A DNA stretch of 64,000 bases, taken from Xenopus tropicalis (taxonomy: Eukaryota; Chordata; Amphibia; Anura; Pipidae). The stretch covers positions 42,533,142 to 42,597,141 of the forward strand of contig NC_030677.2 of assembly GCF_000004195.4 (NCBI RefSeq), read 5' to 3'. Under the pieces are notes generated by a model. The model did not search any database, was not told where the DNA came from, and was given only the letters and a program-made list of their open reading frames with translations. Both the position numbers and the translations under genes were made by a program. Below are positions 24,531 through 35,676 of this stretch, one piece after another; position 1 is the first letter of the stretch; the number at the start of each line of letters is the position of its first letter.

Positions 24531-25192
24531 AGCTAAAATGAGCAGCACATGGCATTGTTGTTGATATTTCATTATACTGGCACTTTAATATTGTTTTAAC
24601 TGCAAAAGTGCTTAGAAGAGCTCTCAGTACATTTACGTTACTGTGTTTTGTGGGATTACATTTCCTTTAAAATTAATATACTTAATGCCTTTTATTTTAA
24701 AATCTCAATAAAATTACTCCCTACAGCCTACAGAATATACCTTTCTCCCTGCATGCAGATTTATTGTGTTTTTCTATTACAAGCAGCTGAATTACACCTC
24801 TTTTACTGGCTTCCTTGTCTAGCGTGATGTTCCACCCCCTTTTGCTTTCTGAGCACTCCTTCTCTCTCCGACTATGAAGAACTCAAAGAGGTGCCTACTG
24901 GGCATGCTCACTGCCTCTGCTCTAATTTAAATCAATCAGGCACAGTAGACATCTCTTTGAGATCATCATAGCTGGAGAAAAAAAGAAAACTCAGAAAGAA
25001 AAAGGGGGCCGCTAAACAAGGACGCACAAACTTCAAGAGCCTGGGTGTGTGCAGCGAGTGGGCCTGTACACTAACGTGTAACATAATATAGGATCACAGT
25101 TGTTTAGGGCTTCAAGCAGGGAAAAGCAAGGTGGGCACATTAAGCTGAAATCACATTATCCCACTGATTTATAGTTTCACCTGGAGGGGCAG

Positions 25193-25198
<6 letters not shown>

Positions 25199-25227
<29 letters not shown>
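25199..25227. repeat. Poly(A) tract
   Basis: About 29 uninterrupted A residues. No retroposon body was recognised upstream. Confidence 0.9.
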
Positions 25228-25229
<2 letters not shown>

Positions 25230-25853
25230 TATAACAGGAATGTATTTGTTTCCAGACACTGGATAAACTGGGCTATTTTTGTGCCAATAAATAGTGATGA
25301 CAGTGAGTCAGGGCACACACTGGAGTAGACTGATTGACTATAAGGGCTTAGCAGCAAATTCCTTTCCTTCTCACTAGGGCACGCAATGCTTACATAACAA
25401 GGGCAGGGCAGGCATAGTAAAGAACAACCGTGAAATTAGAATAAATCACTATCAGCTATTAACTGCTTATTACTAAAGCAGGGGGGCATATTGTATTGAA
25501 AATGCTGATATTTTGCGATACTTTTCCTTAATCTCTAATGCCCTATTTATACAGAGGGCTCCAAAAGTGACCTTGTACTGGGTCCAAGTAAACCACTAGC
25601 TTTCTAATAGCAGCTCTAGCAAACAGTAGCAGTTCTTGGCATATCAGAATGGAGAAGTTATAAATGCATGTAGTGTGTATCCCAGACACTGCTCTCCGAC
25701 ATCCACTAACCAATCAGCTACACTGGAAAAAAATCGGAATAGTCACGATAATATTGTATTGGTGATCCGAAAGTCACAAACTTTTCGTATCAAACGATCG
25801 TAAACGGCGGGAAAACCTTTCCAACTTTGATCCTTGCATGATTTTGGAAGCCT

Positions 25854-26167
25854 CCCATAGGGCTCAATGGCACTCTGCAGCTCCAACCTGGCCCAAGGAA
25901 AGTCTCCCATAGGGCTCAATGGCACTCTGCAGCTCCAACCCGGCCCAAGGAAAGTCTCCCATAGGGCTTAATGGCACTGTGCAGCTCCAACCCGGCCCAA
26001 GGAAAGTCTCCCATAGGGCTCAATGGCACTCTGCAGCTCCAACCTGGCCCAAGGAAAGTCTCCCATAGGGCTCAATGGCACTCTGCAGCTCCAACCTGGC
26101 CCAAGGAAAGTCTCCCATAGGGCTTAATGGCACTGTGCAGCTCCAACCTGGCCCAAAGAAAGTCACA
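25854..26167. repeat. 52-bp tandem repeat, six copies, with three-unit higher-order structure
   Basis: Units start at 25861, 25913, 25965, 26017, 26069 and 26121 (GGCTCAATGGCAC), exactly 52 bases apart. Units 3 and 6 share the same two variants (GGCTTAATGG and CACTGTGCAG), so a 156-bp three-unit block has been duplicated. The array appears embedded in a dispersed element whose right end is AATAAATGTGCCCC near 26322. Confidence 0.95.
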
Positions 26168-26497
26168 ACACCAAAGCTTGAATGAATCCGAAACTTTCTA
26201 ACTCGGTGTGACAATACGATTTTGTTGCACAAATTCTGTTGCAAAGTGTGGAAATATGCACAGTACGACCAAATACAAATTTTTTGTATTTCGTACCTGT
26301 CGTACTTTAATAAATGTGCCCCTATGAATTCTCTGTACAGAACTGTCCTGTGTCAGAAAAGCCACACTAAACTATAATGGCACTGTATACATAATATGAA
26401 ACTACCCTACAATCCATATAACCTAGTATATTGCTAGGTAACTATATCAGACAGTAAGCAGATTATATACTAGGAATAATTTAAGTCTAAATTACTA

Positions 26498-26879
26498 GGC
26501 TAAGTCACTTGGGGGTGCAAAATTTTAGGCACCCCCCAAGTGACTTTAATCGCTTACCTTGTACCCCGGGCTGGTGCCCGTTAGGAGAAAACAGCACCAG
26601 CCCGGGGTACCTGGAGCGCTTCCTCCTTCCTGCTTCGTTTTGCCAGGACCCCACGACAGGCGCACGCGCAGTAGAGTGAAAAGCCGACTTCTCTGTTAAA
26701 GTTCAGCTTTCTCACTCTACTGCGCATGCGCGTGCACAGAAGCAGGAAGAAGGAAGCGCTACAGGTACCCCGGGCTGGTGCTGTTCTCTCCTAACAGGGG
26801 CACCAGCCCGGGGTAAAAGGTAGGTGATTTAAGTCGCTTGGGGGTGCCAAACATTTTGGCACCCCCAAGGGACTTTGCC
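26498..26879. mobile_element. GC-rich nested-palindrome element, about 382 bp
   Basis: The termini are GGCTAAGTCACTTGGGGGTGC and the inverse of GGCAAAGTCCCTTGGGGGTGC. Inside are two stem-loop modules built on CCCCGGGCTGGTGC/GCACCAGCCCGGGG, and a pair of CACTCTACTGCGC-type arms. Confidence 0.85.
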
Positions 26880-27924
26880 TTTTCTTGTCCTTTAATGAAC
26901 TGCTCCTAGAGCCCTACAGCAGCTGTACTGCAACTCCCAGAATTCACTCTGTGCCAAGCCATCCAGAAATACTGGAAGCTGCACTGCATACGTTACTGGA
27001 AGGCCCTGGGTGAGGGGAAAATATATTAATGCACATTGATCAGACTGGTGTTATTGCTAGAATGCATACCACAGGTTTGCTCCCCAGACCATGCCGCGCA
27101 GCTAAAAATATTGCCAGTAATAACCCTATACGACATGAAGGAACAAACTTTCAGCATCCCATGTCAGAGATTTTTGACTGTGGGTGCAGGGCTCTGCTGG
27201 AGGGCCTCCATGTTGGGAAAAGGGTAATAAACAATAAGCAAAGGTGACAGAGACAGGAACAAGACTTTCCTCTTTAACATCTCCTACTAGTGCACATATG
27301 AAACACATATCCAGCATCCCACGGCAGGTTTTAGACTTGTAGGAGGGCTGCACAGGGTTGTGTATTGCATGTGGCATTAAGCTGATGGATTAAATCCAAT
27401 GTCAAGAGCATTTCTCCTTGCCCATTATAATAACTGGTACACCATGGTACAAGATGTTCTCGGAAAATCGTAACCTACTCCACTTTAAATATAGGTTAAT
27501 AAGGTTGAGTGGCAAGTTTCAAATAAACAGGAAGGAATAAAAAGAATTAAATCAGTACACACTGTAGCTGTCATCATTTAAAAGACTGCACTTTGCTGCT
27601 GTATGATCATTGTGCGACACACACAAAAAAGGCAAATGGCTAATGTGAACATGAATCTTTGTGACTGAGCAGTCAGTCTAACCCAGGGCATGGAGAAAAT
27701 TATTGGGGGTTTGCCTTGTTAATTTAGGCTTAACTCAACATCATCTACACAGTAAGAAATACTGGGGTAAAGGTAGCCAGTCAGAACAACCCTGCACAAA
27801 ATTCATTACTACACATGACAATTCCAAACAGCGCTCATTCATTATACAGAAGATGGAAAATCAGAAACACAAAACTAACACCGGGACTGGGTACAGCCGC
27901 AACGAGATCAAGCAGTTGCCTTAC

Positions 27925-28120
27925 CAACAGTCGCTTGCGGTTTCTCCCTCGGAGGAGAGGACACTCTGATGGTCAAGATGTTTCTGCCCAGGCTTCCCCG
28001 CCTCTGCCCGGTGGCCTGTAGCCTCCCCTTGGCAGGCTGAGAGGCTACATTCTTGATACCAAGTATCAGCTCCTTATGCAAATTTCTGCTGCTTGGAATT
28101 GCCAACTTTGTAGGTAAAGG
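27925..28120 (-). CDS. mtus1: mtus1 second coding exon, 65 codons plus 1 base
   Basis: This internal exon continues the basic, Ser/Arg-rich linker of long MTUS1. The acceptor is a T-rich tract ending TTTTTTAG at 28121, and the donor is GTAAGG from 27924. It enters in phase 0, matching the end of the 733-codon exon, and leaves in phase 1. The peptide runs from PLPTKLAIPSSR to PREKPQATV. It has an RRGSLGRN block that I align loosely with the human LRRNSDNRNPS region, followed by a short Ser/Pro/Lys stretch. Assignment rests on position, strand, splice sites and phase rather than strong sequence identity. Confidence 0.85.
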
Positions 28121-28589
28121 CTAAAAAACAAAAAAGGAAAGGGGTTGGGGAGACAATGTTATTATCAACTTTCAAAAACAGACAAAGCAGAATCATACTG
28201 AATCCTTTAAACCCAAAGCCCCTTAATTCTATATGAAAGGCTAAATAGTTGCTAGCTTACATATGCACTGCCAGAACGGATATGTAATTACTCTGGAAGG
28301 ATTTTTTTCAACCCATATATACAGACAGAAATTTGACCAATTGTGCAATTAGTAAACAATGAACCAAAATTGGATTATTGTAAGCAGATGCAGCTCCAGA
28401 TGTTGTGGGTCTGGTCTTTTCTGCTGCCTTTTCCAGCCAAAAACAGTAGAACACTTGCTGCTGACAGTACAAGGATAAAGATAACAGATTGCAGTGCAGG
28501 AGAACAATAGACACATTTGTAAAGGCAACCTGGACATCCACAGGATACTTTACTCTTATTAGTATGTAATTCAACTTCTGTGTATTTTA

Positions 28590-28734
28590 TGGCGAAGACA
28601 CACAAGGCGACTTCCCGCCGATAGAATACAATTGCGTTGCTGCAACAAATCGTGCACACAATTCTGGCTCGCGGATTAGTCACCGCGACTTTTCAAAATG
28701 TTGCACCAACTAATCGCACCGTGTGTCTTCGCCC
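28590..28734. mobile_element. TTA-flanked MITE, 145 bp
   Basis: The termini are TGGCGAAGACACAC and GTGTGTCTTCGCCC, flanked by TTA at 28587-28589 and 28735-28737. The ends resemble the GGTGAAGACACA family, but the interior is different (GGCGACTTC, GATTAGTCACCGCG). Confidence 0.85.
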
Positions 28735-29156
28735 TTAAGGGCCCTAGATTAGATGCAACGCCACTATTAAGGAAAGTCGCCACTATTCTTGTTTGTGAAA
28801 TATTGCTCAGTTTCAAATTACTGCAAACCACAACATAAACTAAGGCATGGAACAATCACCCCTCTACAGAGAGAGAACAGCAAACAGAAGAATGTTTTAG
28901 TACCATTGCCAACACAACGCTATATTCTAAATGATGTTATGGTGAAGTTCCTCTGTAAACAAGGGACCAATCGCAAGTTTTAAAATTTGGGGATTCTACT
29001 GCACTGTAGCCAGGAATGGAAACTGCAATCTGGTTGCTAGGCTATTAAAGCTACATTAAATGCTTTTTATTTCTCTATTCAGACCTCACTGACCCTAGTC
29101 TTTTATTAAAACTGCTGTTTGCTGTGGATGGTCAATTACAGAACTGCAGTCCTGAG

Positions 29157-29365
29157 TAAGTATGCAAAAAATCCAGGATTCGGTTCGGGATTTGGCCAAG
29201 ATTCAGCTTCGCCCAAACCAAATCGAATCCTTAAAATCACGTGACCACACAGTTTGTGTGCTGTTGTCTTTAACCCTTGCGATTTGGTTCGACATTCAGC
29301 AGAATCTTTAGTAAAGGATTCGGGGTACAGCCAGACCGTAAAATAGTGGATTCAGTGCATCCCTA
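29157..29365. mobile_element. hAT-like element with exact 8-bp duplication
   Basis: GTCCTGAG flanks both sides (29149-29156, 29366-29373). The right end GCATCCCTA and degraded left end TAAGTATGC are inverted relatives of the TAGGGATGCAC hAT terminus. The GAATCC word recurs inside. Confidence 0.85.
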
Positions 29366-30880
29366 GTCCTGAGCAATGATACAAATGGGGGGAGAGTCTG
29401 TTCTAGAGGAGGATATGGGAATCACACCAACCCTCATTTCATCCCCCATGTGATTTTGGGTCAGTTTGAAAAATGACACAATGAGGTTCAATTTTAAGTC
29501 CAGAGATTCTGGGAATCACAAAACTCAAAAATATCCTGTAAAATGATTTTTCATCATGTGCAACTTCCCTCTGGAATTACTGCCATTCCATGAAACTGCT
29601 AATTTGGTTCAACCAATTCCAGGTAACAGGGAATATTTGCTTCAACAGGTCTAAATTAGGAATAATTGGCGTTAGAGCAATAAAGCATACATACTGTCAG
29701 GCAAGGGCGTGTTGCTGCATTCACATATTGATCCCTGTCCAACTGTAATTGTACTGCAGGGATATATATGAGGTTTTGGAAGCGGAATTATGTCAGAGTA
29801 AAATGTTGATAACAGTGCAGACATGTCTCTCATGAGTTAAGAATTTAAGATTTACTAACTTGTCTAATTTGAAACTTTCAAATAAGGATACAAATATTTA
29901 TAGTCTTTGAATTCTTATCTAGAGCAATTTCCTCTAAGTCACGTAAAAGCAGAGACAGATTAATAAAGTGGTGTAGTGTATAAGGTTGGGGTACTTTAAC
30001 ACTGAAAAGCAGCCCTTGCACATGATTAGCCATGACCACACAAAGCTTTAGTCATTCTCTATTGTAGAACACTGGAAAGAAAAGATTGGGTAGGCTGAAA
30101 ATGCCAAACACATTAACCTGTGACAATGCATAATGTTCTACAGCACACAGGCTGGGCATCCTTGCCTTTTGACACCTCTCTGGCCCTGCTCAACTGGGTT
30201 CTCTCTCGTGAAACCTGTATCTAAAAGATACACTAATCTTTTTCAAGAGACTAATATATTCCTTATATTAATATATTTTGCCAAATACAAGAATAACTAC
30301 AAACCATTATTTGTTCTTGACACAAGTTAAAGACATAAACCAGATAAATGAAATGTTCCTGCCTATGGAGACAAGTCAGCACTCACGATAATTTTGCTAA
30401 GCGTGCCTGGGTGCAGTCCTTTTACAAAATCAATTAGATAACGCATGTCCAGAAGAGTGAGAAAAGCAATGGCCGAAACATCAGTTTTTGTTCTACAATA
30501 AAGATGCTTGATTACACCTAAGACCTGTGAGTGCGGATTCCCACACACACACACACAAGACCTGCTGTCTCAAGCCACAGTGCACCAGCAAGACTCATGA
30601 CCAACGTACCAAGCAGACTGAACAATGCCACAATATATAGGTGCTTTATTTTTCATAAACGAAAAGCTAATGTTTACTATTCAGTAATTAATCGAGATAA
30701 TGTACATGTGCAGTCAGGGTTTACAGGATCCAGATGCCTGTAAATAAGGTTAGATTAACTATAAATACATGTAAATAAATGTAGACCATTACGAGTGCAG
30801 ACACATAATGTCCCCTGACCCTTTGGGCCAATTGTAAAATATTACCTTTGCTAAAAAAATATAAATATAGTAAGCATATG

Positions 30881-31200
30881 TACAGGTATAGGATTATCCA
30901 GAAACCCTTTATCAAAAAAAGCTCTGAAGGCCACCTTCTCAGACTTCATTTTAATCAAATTATTCTCATTTTTAAAAATGATTTCCTTTCTCGCTGTAAT
31001 AATAAATCAGTACCTTGTAATTGATCTAAACTAAGATGCAATTAATCCTTAGTGAAGGCAAAACAATCCTAATGGGTTTATTTAAAGTTGACTTTTTTTT
31101 TTAAATAGCCTTAAAGTATGGAGATCCAAATTACGGAAAGACCCCTCATCTGAAAAACCTCAGAACCCAAGCAATCTGGATAACAGGTCCCATACCTGTA
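30881..31200. mobile_element. Complete TACAGGTATAGG inverted-repeat element
   Basis: Begins TACAGGTATAGGA and ends TCCCATACCTGTA. Internal words such as TTATCCAGAAACCC and GGATAACAGGTCCCA are shared with 52738-53056. Confidence 0.85.
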
Positions 31201-34200
31201 TAATATGCAATAGTGTTTCCAATTAAAGAAAAAACTTTACAAATAATAATATAGGTGCACAAAAAATGTACAAAATAGCTACGCAACACCAGCAAGTTGA
31301 TACTATACAGTAAGGGGCATATTTATTATAGTGTTTAAGGCAACATCACCAGTAAGGTTGCCCATTGTAACCAATCAGAAATTATATTTGTACACCTACA
31401 AGTTAAAACACAAAAACAAATATCTTGCTATGGGCAACATCACTGGTAATGTTGGCTTACACACTATAATAAATATACCACTATATGCTAATTCCTAAAC
31501 CATGCTAAACATCTTTTTAGGCAAAATTGCCATTCAGTCTCCCTATGGAGGAGTTTGAATGACAAATTTAGTTCATGAAGCCTTACAACTAAGCATTTTT
31601 TATGAAATGGAAAAATGGAAAGAATAGCGTTTACTTAGAATTCAGCTCTCTATTGGTACTTGGTAGCAATGGAAGGCCATGACAAAGAGCAAGGTACCAG
31701 TTACAAGGATTTCTCTCTCTCAGGGCTCAATTTGGTGCCAGCAATGGGCAAAGAGAATCATGGTAAAGGAGGTCACAAAAATGAGGTCTGCTAAAAAAGG
31801 AATGGATAGCTCTGTATAGATCACCCAGACAGGACAAATCTACCAAATGCCCAACATATACTGAACAAGCAAAACAAAGATAAAAATAAAGAATAAATGA
31901 AGCACCTAGCTGTCAACCTGCAGCACCACATAGGCTTAGGGCTGCTTACAGCCTGCAGATAAGGTAAGGGAAAGTGACACACAGCCTCTGTGTGGGTAAT
32001 AAATACCCCATTATACTACATTATCTTCTTCACACCACTGTAACCCAGTCACGCTCTTGGAGAGTTTGCACAATCAATCAAATGGACTGATGGCTAACAA
32101 ATACCACAGTGAAGAGGTATGATATTAAATATCATTGCTTTAAAGATACATTTTATTGCAGCAATCAAGTAAACAAATACCCAGGATGTTGCCAACTCTC
32201 CATGCAGAACACACACACCCAGAAATGACAGGATTAAATCTTGAATGCATTCTTTTCCAAGGGACACACAAACCATATTCAACTTAACAGTCGGCTTGTT
32301 ATGTCCACTGAACTTCCAGTGAGACTGCTCCAACTCCCAGCTAACTTATCAAGCAGGTAGTAGTGTGAGCAACAGATTAAAAGATGAATAGGGGATGGTC
32401 ACAATAGAGAGACTGAAGGCTGGAAAAGAAATAGTTAAATTGTGATTTTTAGTGCAACGATATTTCACCTATGGGACAGGACCCAAAATCGAGTCTCTAG
32501 GATGCTTTTTTATCTTTTTTATATAGAGGCATTGGTCTTTATAAATAGTAAACATGCAATATTGAGTTAATGCTAAACCAACTCTTGCATACAGAGGATG
32601 AACCCCAGATTTAGAAACCCTGGTATAGGGCTGATATTTGCACAAACATGATAGTGATTGGCTGTACACAAATACATGCCCCAGTCACACTCTATATACA
32701 CTTACCATGTTACCAACTTCATCATGAATTGCAATAGGAATATTAAAAAGGGCTAAAAACACAAATCAGATATACCTTGACCTTTTTTTATTGCGGGTAA
32801 GTCTCTTTATTTCCAAGAAAGGTAAGCAATAAAAAGCCTTTTTCGCAAACAAAAGTACAGTATGAAACCGATGGTGTACGGATTGTCTCTCTACTGCCAG
32901 CGTCAGGCTCAGAAAACATTCAAAGGCAGAACCAATGGTGACAACCAAATTAATAAATAAAAAGCAGGCACATCCACATGGACTTTAAAGGGGCACTCTT
33001 GGGTGGGTTTTATTTTGTGCTTATATCTAGACTTTCAACCTTTTCATTAGCAAATGCAGCAACTGTTCAATCTCAGTGATATGTCTACCAGTATATGTCC
33101 ATCAGCTGCTGTCAAAACCAGCACACAGCATCAGTCATATGCAAATAATAGTAATCCCTCCACATACTTCACTTAAAATTGACGCTTCCAATCTTGACTG
33201 GAGTGCAACCCTGCCCTATGGCATGATACATTGTCAAACCATTTAGAAATCTGTAGGGGTGATGGAACAGCTCTATAGAAACCTAAGATATAGCTCCTAC
33301 AGGAAAATATCCACGCAAGAGGAAAATTGGCACAGGCCCTGCATGGAAGTTTATAGAGCAGTGCAACCTATATGATGAGGGTGTAAAAGAAATAAGCTGC
33401 CTTACTATATTCTATGAAGTATAATACTTTTGTTCATTATAATTAGTTCCTATGCTTTATACTTATATGCCAAGGGTCAGGAGAATGTGTTGACCATAAC
33501 AAAACAAATATTCTCATTGTAGTGCACACAGTGAAAAACAAACTCATAATTTAGTACAAGCAGTACATATGAAGTGCAAGTGCTATGGAATAGTGCTCAC
33601 ACATTGCCTAATGGAAGCTTCCGTCATAGCCTAATTATCTGCTCATTTAAGTTACACCCATGCCCTGACAGTTTTCATTTAACACACATCAACATTCTGC
33701 TCTAAGAAAAGATATTTAACAATAAGAATTTTAAAGTGCTATTGTTGCATGCTACAAATCAAAGTAGATTACACTATACATGTGTAGCCTTAAATTATTC
33801 ATTCCACACAACACACAAATGATTACTGGATCACAAATGCCAGCAAATGACTAAGGCAAAACACACCTAAAAAGTACCGATTGCATGGACTCAACACACG
33901 AAAACATGATCAATGTGAGTTTTTTTTTAGAGCATATAAAGTTAACAACATAAGGTCTGTTTAGATGTGTAATATAACTATGCACTGTTATTACCATATT
34001 GCACTTGCCTGACTACTTGGTCATGGGTCCAATCACTTCTACTAAATAAACCAAAGGCTAAGCATTAACCAAGGAAGCCCATACACCAAATTCATGTGTT
34101 ACTATAATGGCAGACTACAAGGAAGACAGCTAAAGGATTTAAATTCTATTTTCATTTCAACACAAAAGCCTATTGCTCCCATAGCCCTGTACTACACCTA

Positions 34201-35244
34201 CATTTAAATGTATTCATTTGCTCCTCAGATTTGAAAACAAAGATGCTGCCTTGCTGCAATGACACACAACATTGCTAACCCTTGACTGGCCACATCAAAT
34301 CTAGGGAAAACCACAGTCACAAACTTGACTGTGGGATTAAAGCAATTTAGCTATTACAATAACCTTTCCTTGCTTAAATACACAGTATTTAGAGCTAATA
34401 GCTGCAATAATGCATAAAACCTATTTTACTTAGCTACATAACCCCAGGAATGACCTGCCATTAAACTTATTTACCTCATATCAGCTAAATACGGAGCTGT
34501 ACATGCATCCAAAACAAGGAACAATTTACATTCTATGCATAGCAAGGTACTGTCCAAAGGTCACATATAAGGCTGCAGAACCAGCCCTTCTGTCTAAACT
34601 GTGCACATCCCCTTAAGGTATGTATAATAAACCTATGTACAGTGCACCTATCTACAGTCATTTGTATGTTAAATGTGCCCTCTTTAGCACTTTCAAGATT
34701 AAGGTTCCATATTATAATGCATTTCTACCTGGAGGCCTGGTATGGATCACCAATGGAATGCGATATTAGCCTTTGACATGGCAGTTCCAGTTTGGGTGAC
34801 TATTCCTGTTTTTTAGTTGTTTTTGTTGATGAACACAAAGTGCTCTCACTAGAAGTAGGTCCCAGAGTTTCTGGTTCCCATTGCCTATTACGGATACATA
34901 GTAAAACTTCCCACACAGTATAATAAATTGTAGCTTGGAAGTTCTCATAGTAAAACCATTGGCAAGCCCAGGCATCTGCCACTTGTGTTCCTTCAGTTGG
35001 TGCAGGACTACAACTTCTAGGATCCACCAAACTATTGATAAAGAATTCTTGGAGCTGCAGTTCAAAGGAACAGTTACCCACTGAATGTCTGGGTTAGAGA
35101 CAGAAAAGAAACCTTAGAACACTTGGTTTTGCATATACCATAAAATACCCACTTTACATTTTTCAGGGGACAAGAAAAAATGGTGTAAAAACCGGGAAAA
35201 TGTAAAATTACTTTCATATTAAATCCAAGAGTGTTTCAAAGCTA

Positions 35245-35465
35245 AATAGTTATGGGATCTATTATCCAGAAACCCATTATCCAAAAAGTTCCAAAATACA
35301 GACATGCCTTTTCTGCCTTGTCAGCAGTCCCATTAGGACTGCTGACAGATTAACTTTTTCTCTGTAATAAAAACAGTAAACTATTCCCCAAGAAATGTTT
35401 CTCTAAATTAAAGTCATCTAAACCAAAAACTTCAGGTCCCAAGCATGCCAGATAACATATCCCCT
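35245..35465. mobile_element. Degraded TACAGGTATAGG-family element
   Basis: ATGGGATCTATTATCCAGAA at the left, and GGTCCCAAGCATGCCAGATA near the right end, mark an old copy in the intron just past the large mtus1 exon. Confidence 0.55.
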
Positions 35466-35676
35466 TGCTTCATTTAGAAAAGCTTTGAATATAAACAAGC
35501 ATCCGAAGAGAGAAAATATTTCACCTTGGCAGTACACCTAAGCAATAAACCTTGCCATTGCTTCCCTGCCACAATACACATAAGACACACACACAGGCAG
35601 TTGTGCATGCTGAGTTAAACAAATCAACCCCTCCGACAACTGGACTAGTTGAAGCACAAGATGCAAAAACACTTAC

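Larger units (their letters stand above)
17560..27924 (-). other. mtus1: mtus1 intron between second and third coding exons
   Basis: About 10.4 kb without a recognised exon. It holds MITEs, a decayed LINE and the 52-bp tandem array listed separately. Confidence 0.6.
28121..35676 (-). other. mtus1: mtus1 intron between first and second coding exons
   Basis: About 7.6 kb. Apart from three mobile elements (28590, 29157 and 30881) and an old repeat near 35245, I see only AT-rich unique sequence. Confidence 0.6.

Noticed and set aside
35521..35676. Continuation of the long minus-strand frame for another 51 codons
   Set aside because: A strong GTAAGT donor at 35676 and phase match to the next exon show this is intron. 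The extra residues (Cys/Val-rich) do not resemble the family.
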